From Bosea sp. OAE506 (GTDB taxonomy: Bacteria > Pseudomonadota > Alphaproteobacteria > Rhizobiales > Beijerinckiaceae): 64,000 bases of DNA. The stretch spans positions 751,501 to 815,500 of the forward strand of contig NZ_JBEPOB010000001.1 of NCBI RefSeq assembly GCF_040546595.1, in the 5' to 3' direction. The notes below the pieces were generated by a model, which did no database searches, was not told where the DNA came from, and saw only the letters and a list, made by a program, of their open reading frames with translations. Positions 29,014 through 36,797 of this stretch are shown here, one piece after another. Position numbers and translations under genes: made by a program. Every line of letters starts with the position of its first letter. Position 1 is the stretch's first letter.

Positions 29014-29649
29014 ATGACAGTTCCGTCCCCGACCGATCCGATCAACCCGCCTGTGGCCCTTCGCGAGCCTGCGGCGGGTCCGCGCCGCCGCCTGCGGCCG
29101 CGACTGCTGAAGCGCTTCCGCCGCTCCCAGGACGGAGCCACGGCGGTCGAATTCGCGCTGATCGCCGTTCCCTTCCTGATGCTGCTCGCCGCCATCATCG
29201 AGACCGCGATGATGTTCTGGACCAGCCAGGTGCTCGAGGAATCGGTTTCGCAGACCTCCCGGAGGCTGCTGACCGGCGAGGCGCTGGCCCGCTACAACAA
29301 GACGGGCCCCGAGAACACGGCGGCCTTCAAGAACGACGTCTGCGCGAGCTCGCCGGGGCTCGTCGATTGCTCCAAGCTCGTCATCGACGTGCGGACCTAC
29401 AGCTCCTTTGCCGGCGCCAAGACCGGCGTCGACGGCAGCAATCCGATCACCGCCGGCGGGCTGAACACGACGGGCTTCGGCTACAATTCACCGCAGCCCC
29501 AGCAGATCATCGTGGTGCGCGCGGTGCTCGAATATCCGCTCTTCTTCACCTCCTGGACGTCGAGCCTGGCCAATATCGGCCAGGGACGCCGCGGCATCGT
29601 CGCCTCGACGACGTTCCGGGCAGAACCGTTCACTGCGCCGGCGACATGA
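29014..29649 (+). CDS. tadE: TadE-like pseudopilin
   Basis: About 211 residues. A basic N-terminus (RRRLRPRLLKRFRRSQDG) runs into the TadE prepilin-like motif GATAVEFALIAVPFLMLLAA, with the Gly cleavage site and Glu at +5, and a periplasmic domain ending at the stop. It is a minor pseudopilin of the Tad system, processed by CpaA. ATG 29014 chosen; an ATG at 28906 would add 36 residues with no recognisable role. Its stop overlaps or abuts the second TadE gene. Confidence 0.85.
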   Translation: MTVPSPTDPINPPVALREPAAGPRRRLRPRLLKRFRRSQDGATAVEFALIAVPFLMLLAAIIETAMMFWTSQVLEESVSQTSRRLLTGEALARYNKTGPENTAAFKNDVCASSPGLVDCSKLVIDVRTYSSFAGAKTGVDGSNPITAGGLNTTGFGYNSPQPQQIIVVRAVLEYPLFFTSWTSSLANIGQGRRGIVASTTFRAEPFTAPAT

Positions 29650-29657
29650 GGTTCCCG

Positions 29658-30284
29658 ATGACGCACGCCTTCGAAACCCTCAATCGCGCCGGTCTGCGGC
29701 GCCTCGCGCGGCGGTTCCGCCGCAATGCCCGCGGCGTCGCCGCGGTCGAGTTCGCGATGATCCTGCCGGCGATGCTGGCGATCTATTTCGGCATCGTCGA
29801 GACGGGCCAGGGCGTCATGATCGACCGCAAGGTCGCGCAGCTGACGCGTTCGCTGGCCGACCTGACGGCCCAGGCCCAGGCGGGCCAGATCAGCAATACC
29901 GAGATGAGCAACATCTTCGACGCCGCCCAGACCGTGATGATGCCCTACAACTCGGTCGCCCCGGCGATGTCGGTGCATCACATCGTCATCGACTCGGCCG
30001 GCGTCGCCAAGGTCTGCTGGAGCGAGCAGCGCAATTCGACGAAGCTCGCGCGCGGCGCGACCGTCGCCATTCCTGCGGATCTGCGCCTGCCGAACACCTC
30101 CATCATGATGGCGGAGGCGACCTACGAGTTCACGCCGGTCGTCGGCTGGATCATCAAGGGTGGGCCGCTCAAGATCGGCGGCGATCCGATCTATATGCGT
30201 CCGCGCCTCGGCAAGTCCGGCGGCACCGCGAACATCGAGCAGATCGAGCGCGTCGGCGTGGCGATGTGCCCGGGCTTCAGCTGA
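29658..30284 (+). CDS. Second TadE/TadG-like pseudopilin
   Basis: About 208 residues with a basic leader (RRLARRFRRNARG) and the pseudopilin motif VAAVEFAMILPAMLAIYFGI. A large periplasmic domain follows. ATG 29658 has GAGG six bases upstream; an ATG at 29646 that overlaps the previous stop (ATGA) is an alternative. It pairs with the preceding TadE-like protein as minor subunits of the pilus. Confidence 0.85.
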   Translation: MTHAFETLNRAGLRRLARRFRRNARGVAAVEFAMILPAMLAIYFGIVETGQGVMIDRKVAQLTRSLADLTAQAQAGQISNTEMSNIFDAAQTVMMPYNSVAPAMSVHHIVIDSAGVAKVCWSEQRNSTKLARGATVAIPADLRLPNTSIMMAEATYEFTPVVGWIIKGGPLKIGGDPIYMRPRLGKSGGTANIEQIERVGVAMCPGFS

Positions 30285-30371
30285 GACAGCGTGAGACAGC
30301 GCCTCTCGCATCGCGCGGCCGCCTGAGATTTCCTGACAGATCAGACCGGTCCGCGAAATGGCCTGCGCCGC

Positions 30372-30938
30372 TCAGCCGCGCAGGATCATGCGGCCGGTCT
30401 GGACCTCGTAGCCCCTGAGCTTGGCGAGGAAGGACGTTCCGAGCAGGCTCATCGCCAGCGCCCCTTCGGGCAGCACCACGGCCTCGACATTGCGCACTAG
30501 GATGGAGCCCAGACGGACCTCGCGCAGATTGACGCGGGCGCCCTTCACGGTGCCGTTAGCGGTGCTCAGCGTCATCTTGTAATCGGCGCTGGAGGGGCGG
30601 ATGCCGAGCGCGCTGGCATCCTTCGCGGTCAGCGCGACAACGCTGGCCCCCGTATCGACGAGCATTTGCACGCGGTAATTGTCGATCGACGGGTGCACGA
30701 CGAAGTGCCCGCGATAATCGGCCGCCACCGTCAATGTCGGCGGTTCGGATGGGCGGGACGGCGCAGCGGCGGGCTCCGGCAGGCGCGCCTGCGTCGATGC
30801 CGGCGCGGCCGTCACGGAGGCGGCGCTCGGCGCATCGTCGCGGCCGACCCAGCGGGCGAGCTTGCTGCCATAGCTGACCGCGACCAGCGAGACGACTGCC
30901 GCGGTCCCCAGCGCCCAGATGATCGGCTTCTGCGTCAT
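30372..30938 (-). CDS. Retropepsin-like aspartic protease (TIGR02281 type)
   Basis: 188 residues. One N-terminal membrane helix (IIWALGTAAVVSLVAVSYG), a Pro/Ala-rich linker (about 35-75), then a single retropepsin-like domain with the catalytic motif VDTGASVVALT and the flap/strand region LSTANGTVKGARVNL. Active as a dimer, presumably facing the periplasm. Substrate unknown. ATG 30938 (MTQKPI) chosen over a start 11 codons upstream because the helix follows directly. Confidence 0.85.
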   Translation of the reverse strand: MTQKPIIWALGTAAVVSLVAVSYGSKLARWVGRDDAPSAASVTAAPASTQARLPEPAAAPSRPSEPPTLTVAADYRGHFVVHPSIDNYRVQMLVDTGASVVALTAKDASALGIRPSSADYKMTLSTANGTVKGARVNLREVRLGSILVRNVEAVVLPEGALAMSLLGTSFLAKLRGYEVQTGRMILRG

Positions 30939-31103
30939 GGCGGCTGCCTCCCCTGTCGAGGTGGGCAGCATGGGAGCCAGTTCCTGCCGAAGGGTGAAGA
31001 CGGGCCCGCGGATCGCGTCTCGTCGGCGGCCCGCCGCATGCTGCGCGGGATCAGCCTTAACGCCGGCTTGCCGACATTCGCGAAAGCGGCGGCGGCACCC
31101 CGG

Positions 31104-32012
31104 TCAGAGGAAGGACTGCCCGACGAGGGCCTCGATGGCGTCTTTGTGCGGGATGCTCGGCTGGGCCCCGGCCGCCGTGCAGGCGAGCGAACCGGCCGCG
31201 AGCCCGCGCTGCAGGGCGCCCGAGAAGCCGTAGCCTGCGGACAGTGCCGCCGCGAAGGCACCGGTGAAGCTGTCTCCCGCCGCCACCGTATCGACCACGC
31301 TGACCGCGGGGGCCGCGAGCCGGCGGCGGACGCCGCCATGCCAACCGACGACGCCCTCGCCGCCGAGCGTGACGATGCAGACGATGCCGAGCTCGCCATC
31401 GCAGCGGCGGGCGATGTCGTCGGGCTCCCGCTCGGCCCAGCCCAGCGACTGCGCCAGCACCAGCGCCTCGTGCTCGTTGGCGACGAGCATATCGAGGCCG
31501 GCGAGCAGCGCGTGATCCGGCGGCCCGGCGGGCGCGAGATTGAGGATGACGCGGCCGCCGGACTGCTTCATGTGCCGCGCCGCCGCTAGGCACTCCGCTT
31601 CGGGCACCTCGCGCTGGAGCAGCAGGATGTCGCCCTCGCCGAGCGGCACCGACGCCATCGCCGCCGCGCTCGCCTGCGCATTGGCACCGGCGGCAACGAC
31701 GATCTGGTTGGCGCCGTCGGCATCGACGGCGATGAAGGCGGCGCCGGTCGGCGCCGCGACGCGCGCGACATCGGCGAGGTCGACGCCATCGGCTGCCAGC
31801 AGCGAGAGCGCGATGTCGGCGAAGGCATCGGTCCCGACCGCGCCGACGAGACGCACCGGCGCTCCCGCGCGGCGGGCCGCCAGCGCCTGGTTGGCGCCCT
31901 TGCCGCCGGGATGGAGCGCGTAGGAGGGGCCGATGACGGTCTCGCCGGCGCCGGGCAGGCGCTCGACCGGGGTGACCAGATCGACATTGAGCGATCCGAA
32001 GACGACGATCAT
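31104..32012 (-). CDS. rbsK: Ribokinase-like PfkB sugar kinase
   Basis: 302 residues. PfkB signatures: GSLNVDLVTPVERLPGAGET at the N-terminus, LHPGGKGANQALAARR, and the C-terminal DTVAAGDSFTGAFAAAL with catalytic Asp. The GGKGANQA form is typical of ribokinases, which phosphorylate D-ribose with ATP. The start overlaps the end of dgoK by four bases, so both kinases are co-translated; a related sugar as substrate cannot be excluded. Confidence 0.88.
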   Translation of the reverse strand: MIVVFGSLNVDLVTPVERLPGAGETVIGPSYALHPGGKGANQALAARRAGAPVRLVGAVGTDAFADIALSLLAADGVDLADVARVAAPTGAAFIAVDADGANQIVVAAGANAQASAAAMASVPLGEGDILLLQREVPEAECLAAARHMKQSGGRVILNLAPAGPPDHALLAGLDMLVANEHEALVLAQSLGWAEREPDDIARRCDGELGIVCIVTLGGEGVVGWHGGVRRRLAAPAVSVVDTVAAGDSFTGAFAAALSAGYGFSGALQRGLAAGSLACTAAGAQPSIPHKDAIEALVGQSFL

Positions 32013-32905
32013 GCCGCGATGGCTCCGGCGAGGCGGCGGATGCCGGCGACGAAGGCGGCTTCCGGCGTGGTCACAATGGTCTTCAGCCCCGCTGCGGCCA
32101 GGCCTGCGCCGTAGCTCTCCGCCATGGCGCCGTCGGCGACGAGATGGACGGTGTCATGCCGCCCGAACATCGCGAGCGCGCCGGCGATCTCGTGGCCGAC
32201 CAGCAGGGCCGAGAGATAGGGGCCGACGGCCGAACCAGGCAGCCGCCCGGCCAGCACCTCGGAGCGGGCCGCGAAGGCCGTGTTGAGCAGGCCGCCGGGG
32301 CGGGGCGAGGCGGCAAAGCCCGCCGCAAGGCCGAGCCGTGCGCCCTCCTCGCTAGGCTCCTCGGCGAGCCGGGAAAGAATCGAGTTCTGCCGCAGCAGGC
32401 CCCAGATCTCGCCGGTCATGAAGCTGGCGAAGCGGGTGATCCGTCCGCCCTCGACGAGCGCCCATTTCGAATGCGTGCCGGGCAGGCAGGCGATACCGTC
32501 CTCCAACCCGAGCCCGACGATCAGCGTCTCCTCGCCGCGCATGACGTCGAAGGCGCCTTCGTCACAGGAGAGGCCGGGCAGGATCAGCGCAGGCGTGCCG
32601 TCGGCCAGCGCGACCTTCAGGCCGGCTGCGGCGATGGCATCCGGCGCGGCGGGGCATGGCACATAAGCCGCCTCGACCCAGCCATTGCGGCTGCCGACCA
32701 TCCCGGCCAGCACGATTTGCGCCTCGGGCGCCATCCGGCGCAGGTCGCCGGCGATGGCCTCGAAGGCGGCCGGGAAGGCTCCTACAGGTACGGACTGGAT
32801 GCCCTGTTCGGCGCTGCGGCGCTCCAGAACCTCGCCCGCTGCCGAGATAAGGAAGGCGCGGGCGCGGGTCGTGCCCCAGTCGAGCGCGATCAGGGGTCTG
32901 GGCAT
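32009..32905 (-). CDS. dgoK: 2-dehydro-3-deoxygalactonokinase
   Basis: 298 residues, DgoK family. Motifs: LIALDWGTTRARAFLIS (phosphate loop), LAGMVGSRNGWVEAAYVPCP, ACLPGTHSKWALVEGGRI and TFMTGE-like SFMTGEIWGLL. It phosphorylates KDGal in the De Ley-Doudoroff galactonate pathway. The usual partner aldolase dgoA is not next to it here. It overlaps the ribokinase-like gene by four bases and is separated from the pca genes by repeat hairpins. Confidence 0.9.
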   Translation of the reverse strand: MPRPLIALDWGTTRARAFLISAAGEVLERRSAEQGIQSVPVGAFPAAFEAIAGDLRRMAPEAQIVLAGMVGSRNGWVEAAYVPCPAAPDAIAAAGLKVALADGTPALILPGLSCDEGAFDVMRGEETLIVGLGLEDGIACLPGTHSKWALVEGGRITRFASFMTGEIWGLLRQNSILSRLAEEPSEEGARLGLAAGFAASPRPGGLLNTAFAARSEVLAGRLPGSAVGPYLSALLVGHEIAGALAMFGRHDTVHLVADGAMAESYGAGLAAAGLKTIVTTPEAAFVAGIRRLAGAIAA

Positions 32906-32940
32906 GGGGAAGGCTCCGGCTGATTGCTGACGCTCCCGTC

Positions 32941-33010
32941 ATTCTCGGGCGAAGCGTAGCGCAGAGCCTGAGAATCCCCTGCGAGAGATGCCCGGGTCAA
33001 GCCCGGGCAT
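32941..33010. repeat. Two REP-like hairpins between dgoK and pcaG
   Basis: First hairpin: ATTCTCGGGC (32941-32950) pairs with GCCTGAGAAT (32966-32975). Second: ATGCCCGGG (32988-32996) pairs with CCCGGGCAT (33002-33010) around TCAAG. Both resemble dispersed intergenic palindromes common in Hyphomicrobiales genomes. They may act as transcription or mRNA-end signals for the pca operon. Confidence 0.6.
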
Positions 33011-33022
33011 GACGTCAGGTGT

Positions 33023-33613
33023 TCACGCCGCGAAGAAGACCGTCTCGTTTTCGCCCTGCAGATGGATATCGAAGCGGAAGTTGCCGTCGGGCTGGCGCGT
33101 CGCGATCAGCGTCTGGCGCCGCTCGGCCGGCACCAGCGCCAGCACGGGATCGGCCGCATTGGCCGCTTCACCTTCGAAATAGATCCGCGTCGTCAGCCGG
33201 GTGAGGATGCCGCGGGCGAAGACGGAGAGCGAGAGATGCGGCGCCTGTATCGTTCCGTCGGGGGCGGCGACAGGACCTGGGCGAATCGTCTCGATGTGGA
33301 AGGCGCCCTCGGCCGTCGTCTCCACGCGGCCGAAACCGGTGAAGCCGGCATTGCCGGCGGCGTTGTAGCGACCCTGCGCGTCGGCCTGCCAGGTTTCGAG
33401 CATGGCGTCGCCCACCGGGGCCCCGTCGCCGTCATAGACCGTGCCGGCAATGCGGATGTGCTCGCCGGCGACGCCCTCGGCCGCGACGGTCCCGGTCGCG
33501 AGCTCGCTGCCGCCATAGGCGCGCGGCGTCAGCGCATAGGCGAAGAAGGGGCCGATGGTCTGCGACGGCGTGATGCCGAGGGGGGCCTCGGCCGTTTGCG
33601 GATCAGTGCTCAT
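33023..33613 (-). CDS. pcaG: Protocatechuate 3,4-dioxygenase alpha subunit
   Basis: 196 residues, alpha subunit of the intradiol ring-cleaving dioxygenase. It begins ITPSQTIGPFFAYAL, a family hallmark, and has GDAMLETWQADAQGRY and IQAPHLSLSVFARG. It lacks the full iron-ligand set, as expected of the alpha chain. With PcaH it converts protocatechuate to 3-carboxy-cis,cis-muconate. It overlaps pcaH by eleven bases, last gene of the catIJ-pcaHG operon. Confidence 0.93.
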   Translation of the reverse strand: MSTDPQTAEAPLGITPSQTIGPFFAYALTPRAYGGSELATGTVAAEGVAGEHIRIAGTVYDGDGAPVGDAMLETWQADAQGRYNAAGNAGFTGFGRVETTAEGAFHIETIRPGPVAAPDGTIQAPHLSLSVFARGILTRLTTRIYFEGEAANAADPVLALVPAERRQTLIATRQPDGNFRFDIHLQGENETVFFAA

Positions 33614-34313
33614 GCGGCTCCTCCACCGGCGTCGCGTTGCGGCCGCGCAGGACGATGTCGAACTGGTAGCCGAGCGCCCATTCCGGCTCGGTCGTGGCCA
33701 GGTCGAAGCGCGAGACGAGGCGATCGCGCACCTGCGCGTCGGTGATCGACTGGAAGATCGGGTCGTATTTGAACAGCGGGTCGCCCGGGAAATACATCTG
33801 GGTGATGACGCGTGACAGAAAGCTCGGCCCGAAGAGCGAGAAATGGATATGGGCCGGGCGCCAGGCATTGTGGTGGTTGCGCCAGGGATAGGCGCCGGGC
33901 TTCACGGTGACGAAGCGATAGCGGCCTTCCGCATCCGTCAGCGCGCGCCCTGCCCCGGTAAAATTGGGGTCGAGCGGGGCCGGATGCTGATCGCGGACAT
34001 GGACGTAGCGCCCGCCGGCATTGGCCTGCCAGATCTCGATCAGCGTGTGCGGCACCGGCCGGCCGTCCTCGTCGAGAACGCGGCCCGAGACGATGATGCG
34101 TTCGCCCAGCGGTTCGCCGACATGCTGGCGTGTCAGGTCAGCATCGCCCGCCGCGACGGCCGTATGGCCGAAGACCGGGCCGGTCGTCTCCGAGAGCGTG
34201 TGCGGCAGCAGGATTAGGGGCTTCGACGGGGCGCGCTTCACCGTCGAGCCGTAGGCGGGCGAGGTATTTGCCGGATGCGCGGCCAGGCTCTCGCGCGGAT
34301 AGATCAGGCTCAT
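33603..34313 (-). CDS. pcaH: Protocatechuate 3,4-dioxygenase beta subunit
   Basis: 236 residues, the iron-binding subunit. SETTGPVFGH and HTLIEIWQANAGGRY are dioxygenase hallmarks; AYPWRNHHNAWRPAHIHFS contains the Tyr/His/His ligands of the ferric iron and the first Tyr lies in GGRYVH. It completes the active site with PcaG. The start overlaps the end of catJ by four bases. Confidence 0.95.
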   Translation of the reverse strand: MSLIYPRESLAAHPANTSPAYGSTVKRAPSKPLILLPHTLSETTGPVFGHTAVAAGDADLTRQHVGEPLGERIIVSGRVLDEDGRPVPHTLIEIWQANAGGRYVHVRDQHPAPLDPNFTGAGRALTDAEGRYRFVTVKPGAYPWRNHHNAWRPAHIHFSLFGPSFLSRVITQMYFPGDPLFKYDPIFQSITDAQVRDRLVSRFDLATTEPEWALGYQFDIVLRGRNATPVEEPHEH

Positions 34314-35080
34314 GCCGCCACCCCATGGGCTTGCTTGGTGCGGGCGTGGAGATCGCGCAGCACCGACAATTCCTGCTCCGTCGCAGCCGGCGTTTCCGCG
34401 ACGTCGGCCGCGAAGCGCAGCGGCCAGCCGCAACCGGCCTGGACCTGCTCGCGCGTCACGCCCGGATGCAGCGAAACGACGGTGAGTTCCGCCGTTGCCG
34501 GATCGGGCTCCAGCACGCAGAGATCGGTCATCACCTTGGTCGGACCCTTCGTCTTCAGGCCGATCGCTTCGCGGTCTCCCTTGCCCTTGCCGTGACCGAA
34601 GGAGGTGATGAAGGGCAGCCTGTCGACGAAGGCGCGGGTGCCCATCGCCATGGTGATGAAGATCTGGCCGCAATTGCTGGCGATCTCGGGCGCGCCGCCG
34701 CCGCCGGGCAGACGCACCTTGGGAGCGTCATAGGGGCCGACGACCGTGGTGTTGAGATTGGCGAAGCGGTCGATCTGCGCGCCGCCGAGGAAGCCGATGG
34801 TGATGCGCCCGCCCTGGAGCCAGTAGCGGAACATCTCGGGCACCGCGACGGTGGTCAGCGCGGTGTCGCAGAGCTCGCCGTCGCCGATCGACAGCGGCAG
34901 CACGCTGGGCCGCGTCGAGAGCGTGCCGGATTCGTAGATCAGCGTGATCTTGGGCGCATGGGTGAGGCGGGCGAGGTTGCAAGCGGCCGAGGGCGCGCCG
35001 ATGCCGACGAAGCAGACATCCTGGTTCGTCAGCAGGCGCGCGGCCGCGATCGTCATCATCTCGGTGGGGGTCGCGTTCAT
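34310..35080 (-). CDS. catJ: 3-oxoadipate CoA-transferase subunit B, CatJ/GctB type
   Basis: 256 residues, class I CoA-transferase beta subunit. Motifs: VCFVGIGAPSAACNLARL, the Glu-containing LIYESGTLSTR, IGFLGGAQIDRFANLNTTVVG and LPGGGGAPEIASNC. The length and sequence resemble the CatJ/glutaconate-type subunits, longer than classical PcaJ (about 215 residues). Context next to pcaHG points to transfer of CoA from succinyl-CoA to 3-oxoadipate. Overlaps pcaH by four bases and catI by one. Confidence 0.85.
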   Translation of the reverse strand: MNATPTEMMTIAAARLLTNQDVCFVGIGAPSAACNLARLTHAPKITLIYESGTLSTRPSVLPLSIGDGELCDTALTTVAVPEMFRYWLQGGRITIGFLGGAQIDRFANLNTTVVGPYDAPKVRLPGGGGAPEIASNCGQIFITMAMGTRAFVDRLPFITSFGHGKGKGDREAIGLKTKGPTKVMTDLCVLEPDPATAELTVVSLHPGVTREQVQAGCGWPLRFAADVAETPAATEQELSVLRDLHARTKQAHGVAA

Positions 35081-35937
35081 CAGGCTGCCTCCTTCCGGGC
35101 CTGCGCATGGCGGGCGAAGGCATCAGGCCCCTTTTCCAGCACGTTTTCCTTGATCCAGGCCAAGAAGGTCTCGCGCTCCCGGGCGATCTTGTCCCAGGCG
35201 ATGTAGAAATCGTTGGCGCGCTTGTAATAGCCATGGGCGTAGGACGGGTAGGCACCGCCCGGCACATGGGCGATCGCGGTGACGGCCCAGGACGGCAGGA
35301 TCACCGCATTGGCGTTGCGCGGGCCGAAATCGTCGACGATCTCCTCAACCGTGACGAGCGAGCGCTTCGCCGCGAGAACCGCCTCCTTCTGCACGCCGAC
35401 AATGCCCTCGAGCAGGACATTGCCCTCGCGATCGGCCTTCAGCGCATGGATGATCGCCGCATCGGGGCGGATCGCCGGCACCGTCGCCAGCACCTCGCCG
35501 GTATAGGGGCAGGTGACGGAGCGGATCTGCGGATTGACGGAGGGCAGATCGACGCCCTTGTAGCCACGGAACACGGCGAAGGGCAGGTTCGCGGCGCCCG
35601 CCTCATAGGCGTTGGCCATGGCGGCGTGGCTGTGCTCCTCGATCTCGAGCCGGTGCGGCCAGCCATTCTCGACCGCGTCGCGGAAGCGGTGCAGCGAGCC
35701 GACGCCGGGATTGCCGCCCCAGGAGAAGATCAGCTTCTCCGCGCAGCCGGTGCCGATCAGCTGGTCGTAGATCAGGTCCGGCGTCATCCGGATTAGCGTC
35801 AGGCGACGCTTGCCCTGACGGATCGTCTCATGACCCGCGGCATGGGGGATGAGATGGGTAAAGCCCTCCATCGCGACGGAACAGCCATCGCTGAGGACCG
35901 CCTCGATTCCCTGCGAGAGGGAGACGAATTCCGCCAC
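35080..35937 (-). CDS. catI: 3-oxoadipate CoA-transferase subunit A, CatI/GctA type
   Basis: 285 residues, class I CoA-transferase alpha subunit with VAMEGFTHLIPHAAGHE, KLIFSWGGNPGVGSLHRF and YKGVDLPSVNPQIRSVTCPY. Classical PcaI proteins are about 230 residues; this length fits the CatI/GctA branch. First gene of the operon; its stop shares one base with the catJ ATG. The divergent IclR regulator starts 82 bases away. Confidence 0.85.
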   Translation of the reverse strand: MAEFVSLSQGIEAVLSDGCSVAMEGFTHLIPHAAGHETIRQGKRRLTLIRMTPDLIYDQLIGTGCAEKLIFSWGGNPGVGSLHRFRDAVENGWPHRLEIEEHSHAAMANAYEAGAANLPFAVFRGYKGVDLPSVNPQIRSVTCPYTGEVLATVPAIRPDAAIIHALKADREGNVLLEGIVGVQKEAVLAAKRSLVTVEEIVDDFGPRNANAVILPSWAVTAIAHVPGGAYPSYAHGYYKRANDFYIAWDKIARERETFLAWIKENVLEKGPDAFARHAQARKEAA

Positions 35938-35962
35938 CTTGACATCTCCTCATTCTGTGCGT

Positions 35963-35984
35963 TTATCGCACACTGTGTTGATAA
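35963..35984. promoter_or_regulatory. Candidate IclR operator between catI and its regulator
   Basis: TTATC (35963-35967) and GATAA (35980-35984) are symmetric arms around CACACTGTG, itself a palindrome with one central base. It is the only clear dyad in the 82-base divergent gap, as expected for a PcaU/PcaR-type operator. Confidence 0.5.
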
Positions 35985-36019
35985 TCGAACGTTAGGCCGA
36001 CGGGGGCAGGCGGTCAAGA

Positions 36020-36787
36020 ATGGCTGGAGAGGCGCCCGACCGCGACCATATGGCCGCCCTCGAAAAGGGACTGGCGGTGATCGAGTGCTTCGATGCCGGC
36101 CGAGACAGACTGACGATCGCGGATGTCGCGCGGGCGACGGATCTCTCCCGCGCCGCCGCCCGGCGCTGCCTGTTGACGCTGACGCGGATCGGCTATGCCA
36201 GCTTCGACGGGAAGTTCTTTACCCTGACGCCGCGCGTGCTGCGGCTTGGCCATGCCTGGCTGGCCTCCAGCGCGCTGCCCCAGCTCGTGCAGCCCTTTCT
36301 GGAGCGGCTCTCCGAGGAGACGCACGAGTCATCCTCGGCCTCGCTGCTCGACGGGCACGAGATCGTCTACATCGCGCGCTCGGCGCAAAGGCGGATCATG
36401 TCCGTCGGGCTCTCGGTCGGCACGAGGCTACCGGCTTCCTGCACCTCCATGGGCCGGGTGCTGCTGGCGGCTCGCGATCCCGCCGACGCCCGGGCGCGCA
36501 TTCTGGCGGGGAAGCCCCGCGCCCTAACACCCCACACCGTGACCGATCCGGATCGGCTGACAGAGATCCTGGCCGTCGTGCGGGCGCAGGGCTACTGCAT
36601 CGTCGATCAGGAGCTGGAACTGGGCCTGATCTCGATCGCCCTGCCGCTCATCAACGCACGGGGCGAGGTGGTCGCCGCCTTCAACCTCTCCGGCCAGGTC
36701 CAGCGCAGCTCGGCTGCGGAGATGGCCGAGCGCTTCCTGCCCAGCATGCGCCAGCTCCAGATGCTGCTGCGCCCCATGATCAGTTGA
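36020..36787 (+). CDS. pcaR: IclR family regulator of the pca genes (PcaR/PcaU type)
   Basis: 255 residues. N-terminal winged helix: ALEKGLAVIECF, LTIADVARATDLSRAAARR, LLTLTRIGYASFDGKFFTL; C-terminal IclR effector domain with SVGLSVGTRLPASCTSMGRV and IALPLINARGEVVAAFNLSG. The LEKGLAVIECFDAGRDRLTI start and SCTSMGRVLLA are typical of the PcaR/PcaU/CatR subgroup, which respond to beta-ketoadipate-pathway acids. Divergent from catI with a dyad between. The exact subgroup is inferred from context and motifs. Confidence 0.85.
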   Translation: MAGEAPDRDHMAALEKGLAVIECFDAGRDRLTIADVARATDLSRAAARRCLLTLTRIGYASFDGKFFTLTPRVLRLGHAWLASSALPQLVQPFLERLSEETHESSSASLLDGHEIVYIARSAQRRIMSVGLSVGTRLPASCTSMGRVLLAARDPADARARILAGKPRALTPHTVTDPDRLTEILAVVRAQGYCIVDQELELGLISIALPLINARGEVVAAFNLSGQVQRSSAAEMAERFLPSMRQLQMLLRPMIS

Positions 36788-36797
36788 GGACGACACC

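Noticed and set aside
17674-30371. The pilus locus as a horizontally acquired island
   Set aside because: No integrase, tRNA junction or direct repeats flank it and its composition matches the neighbours; it looks like resident chromosome.
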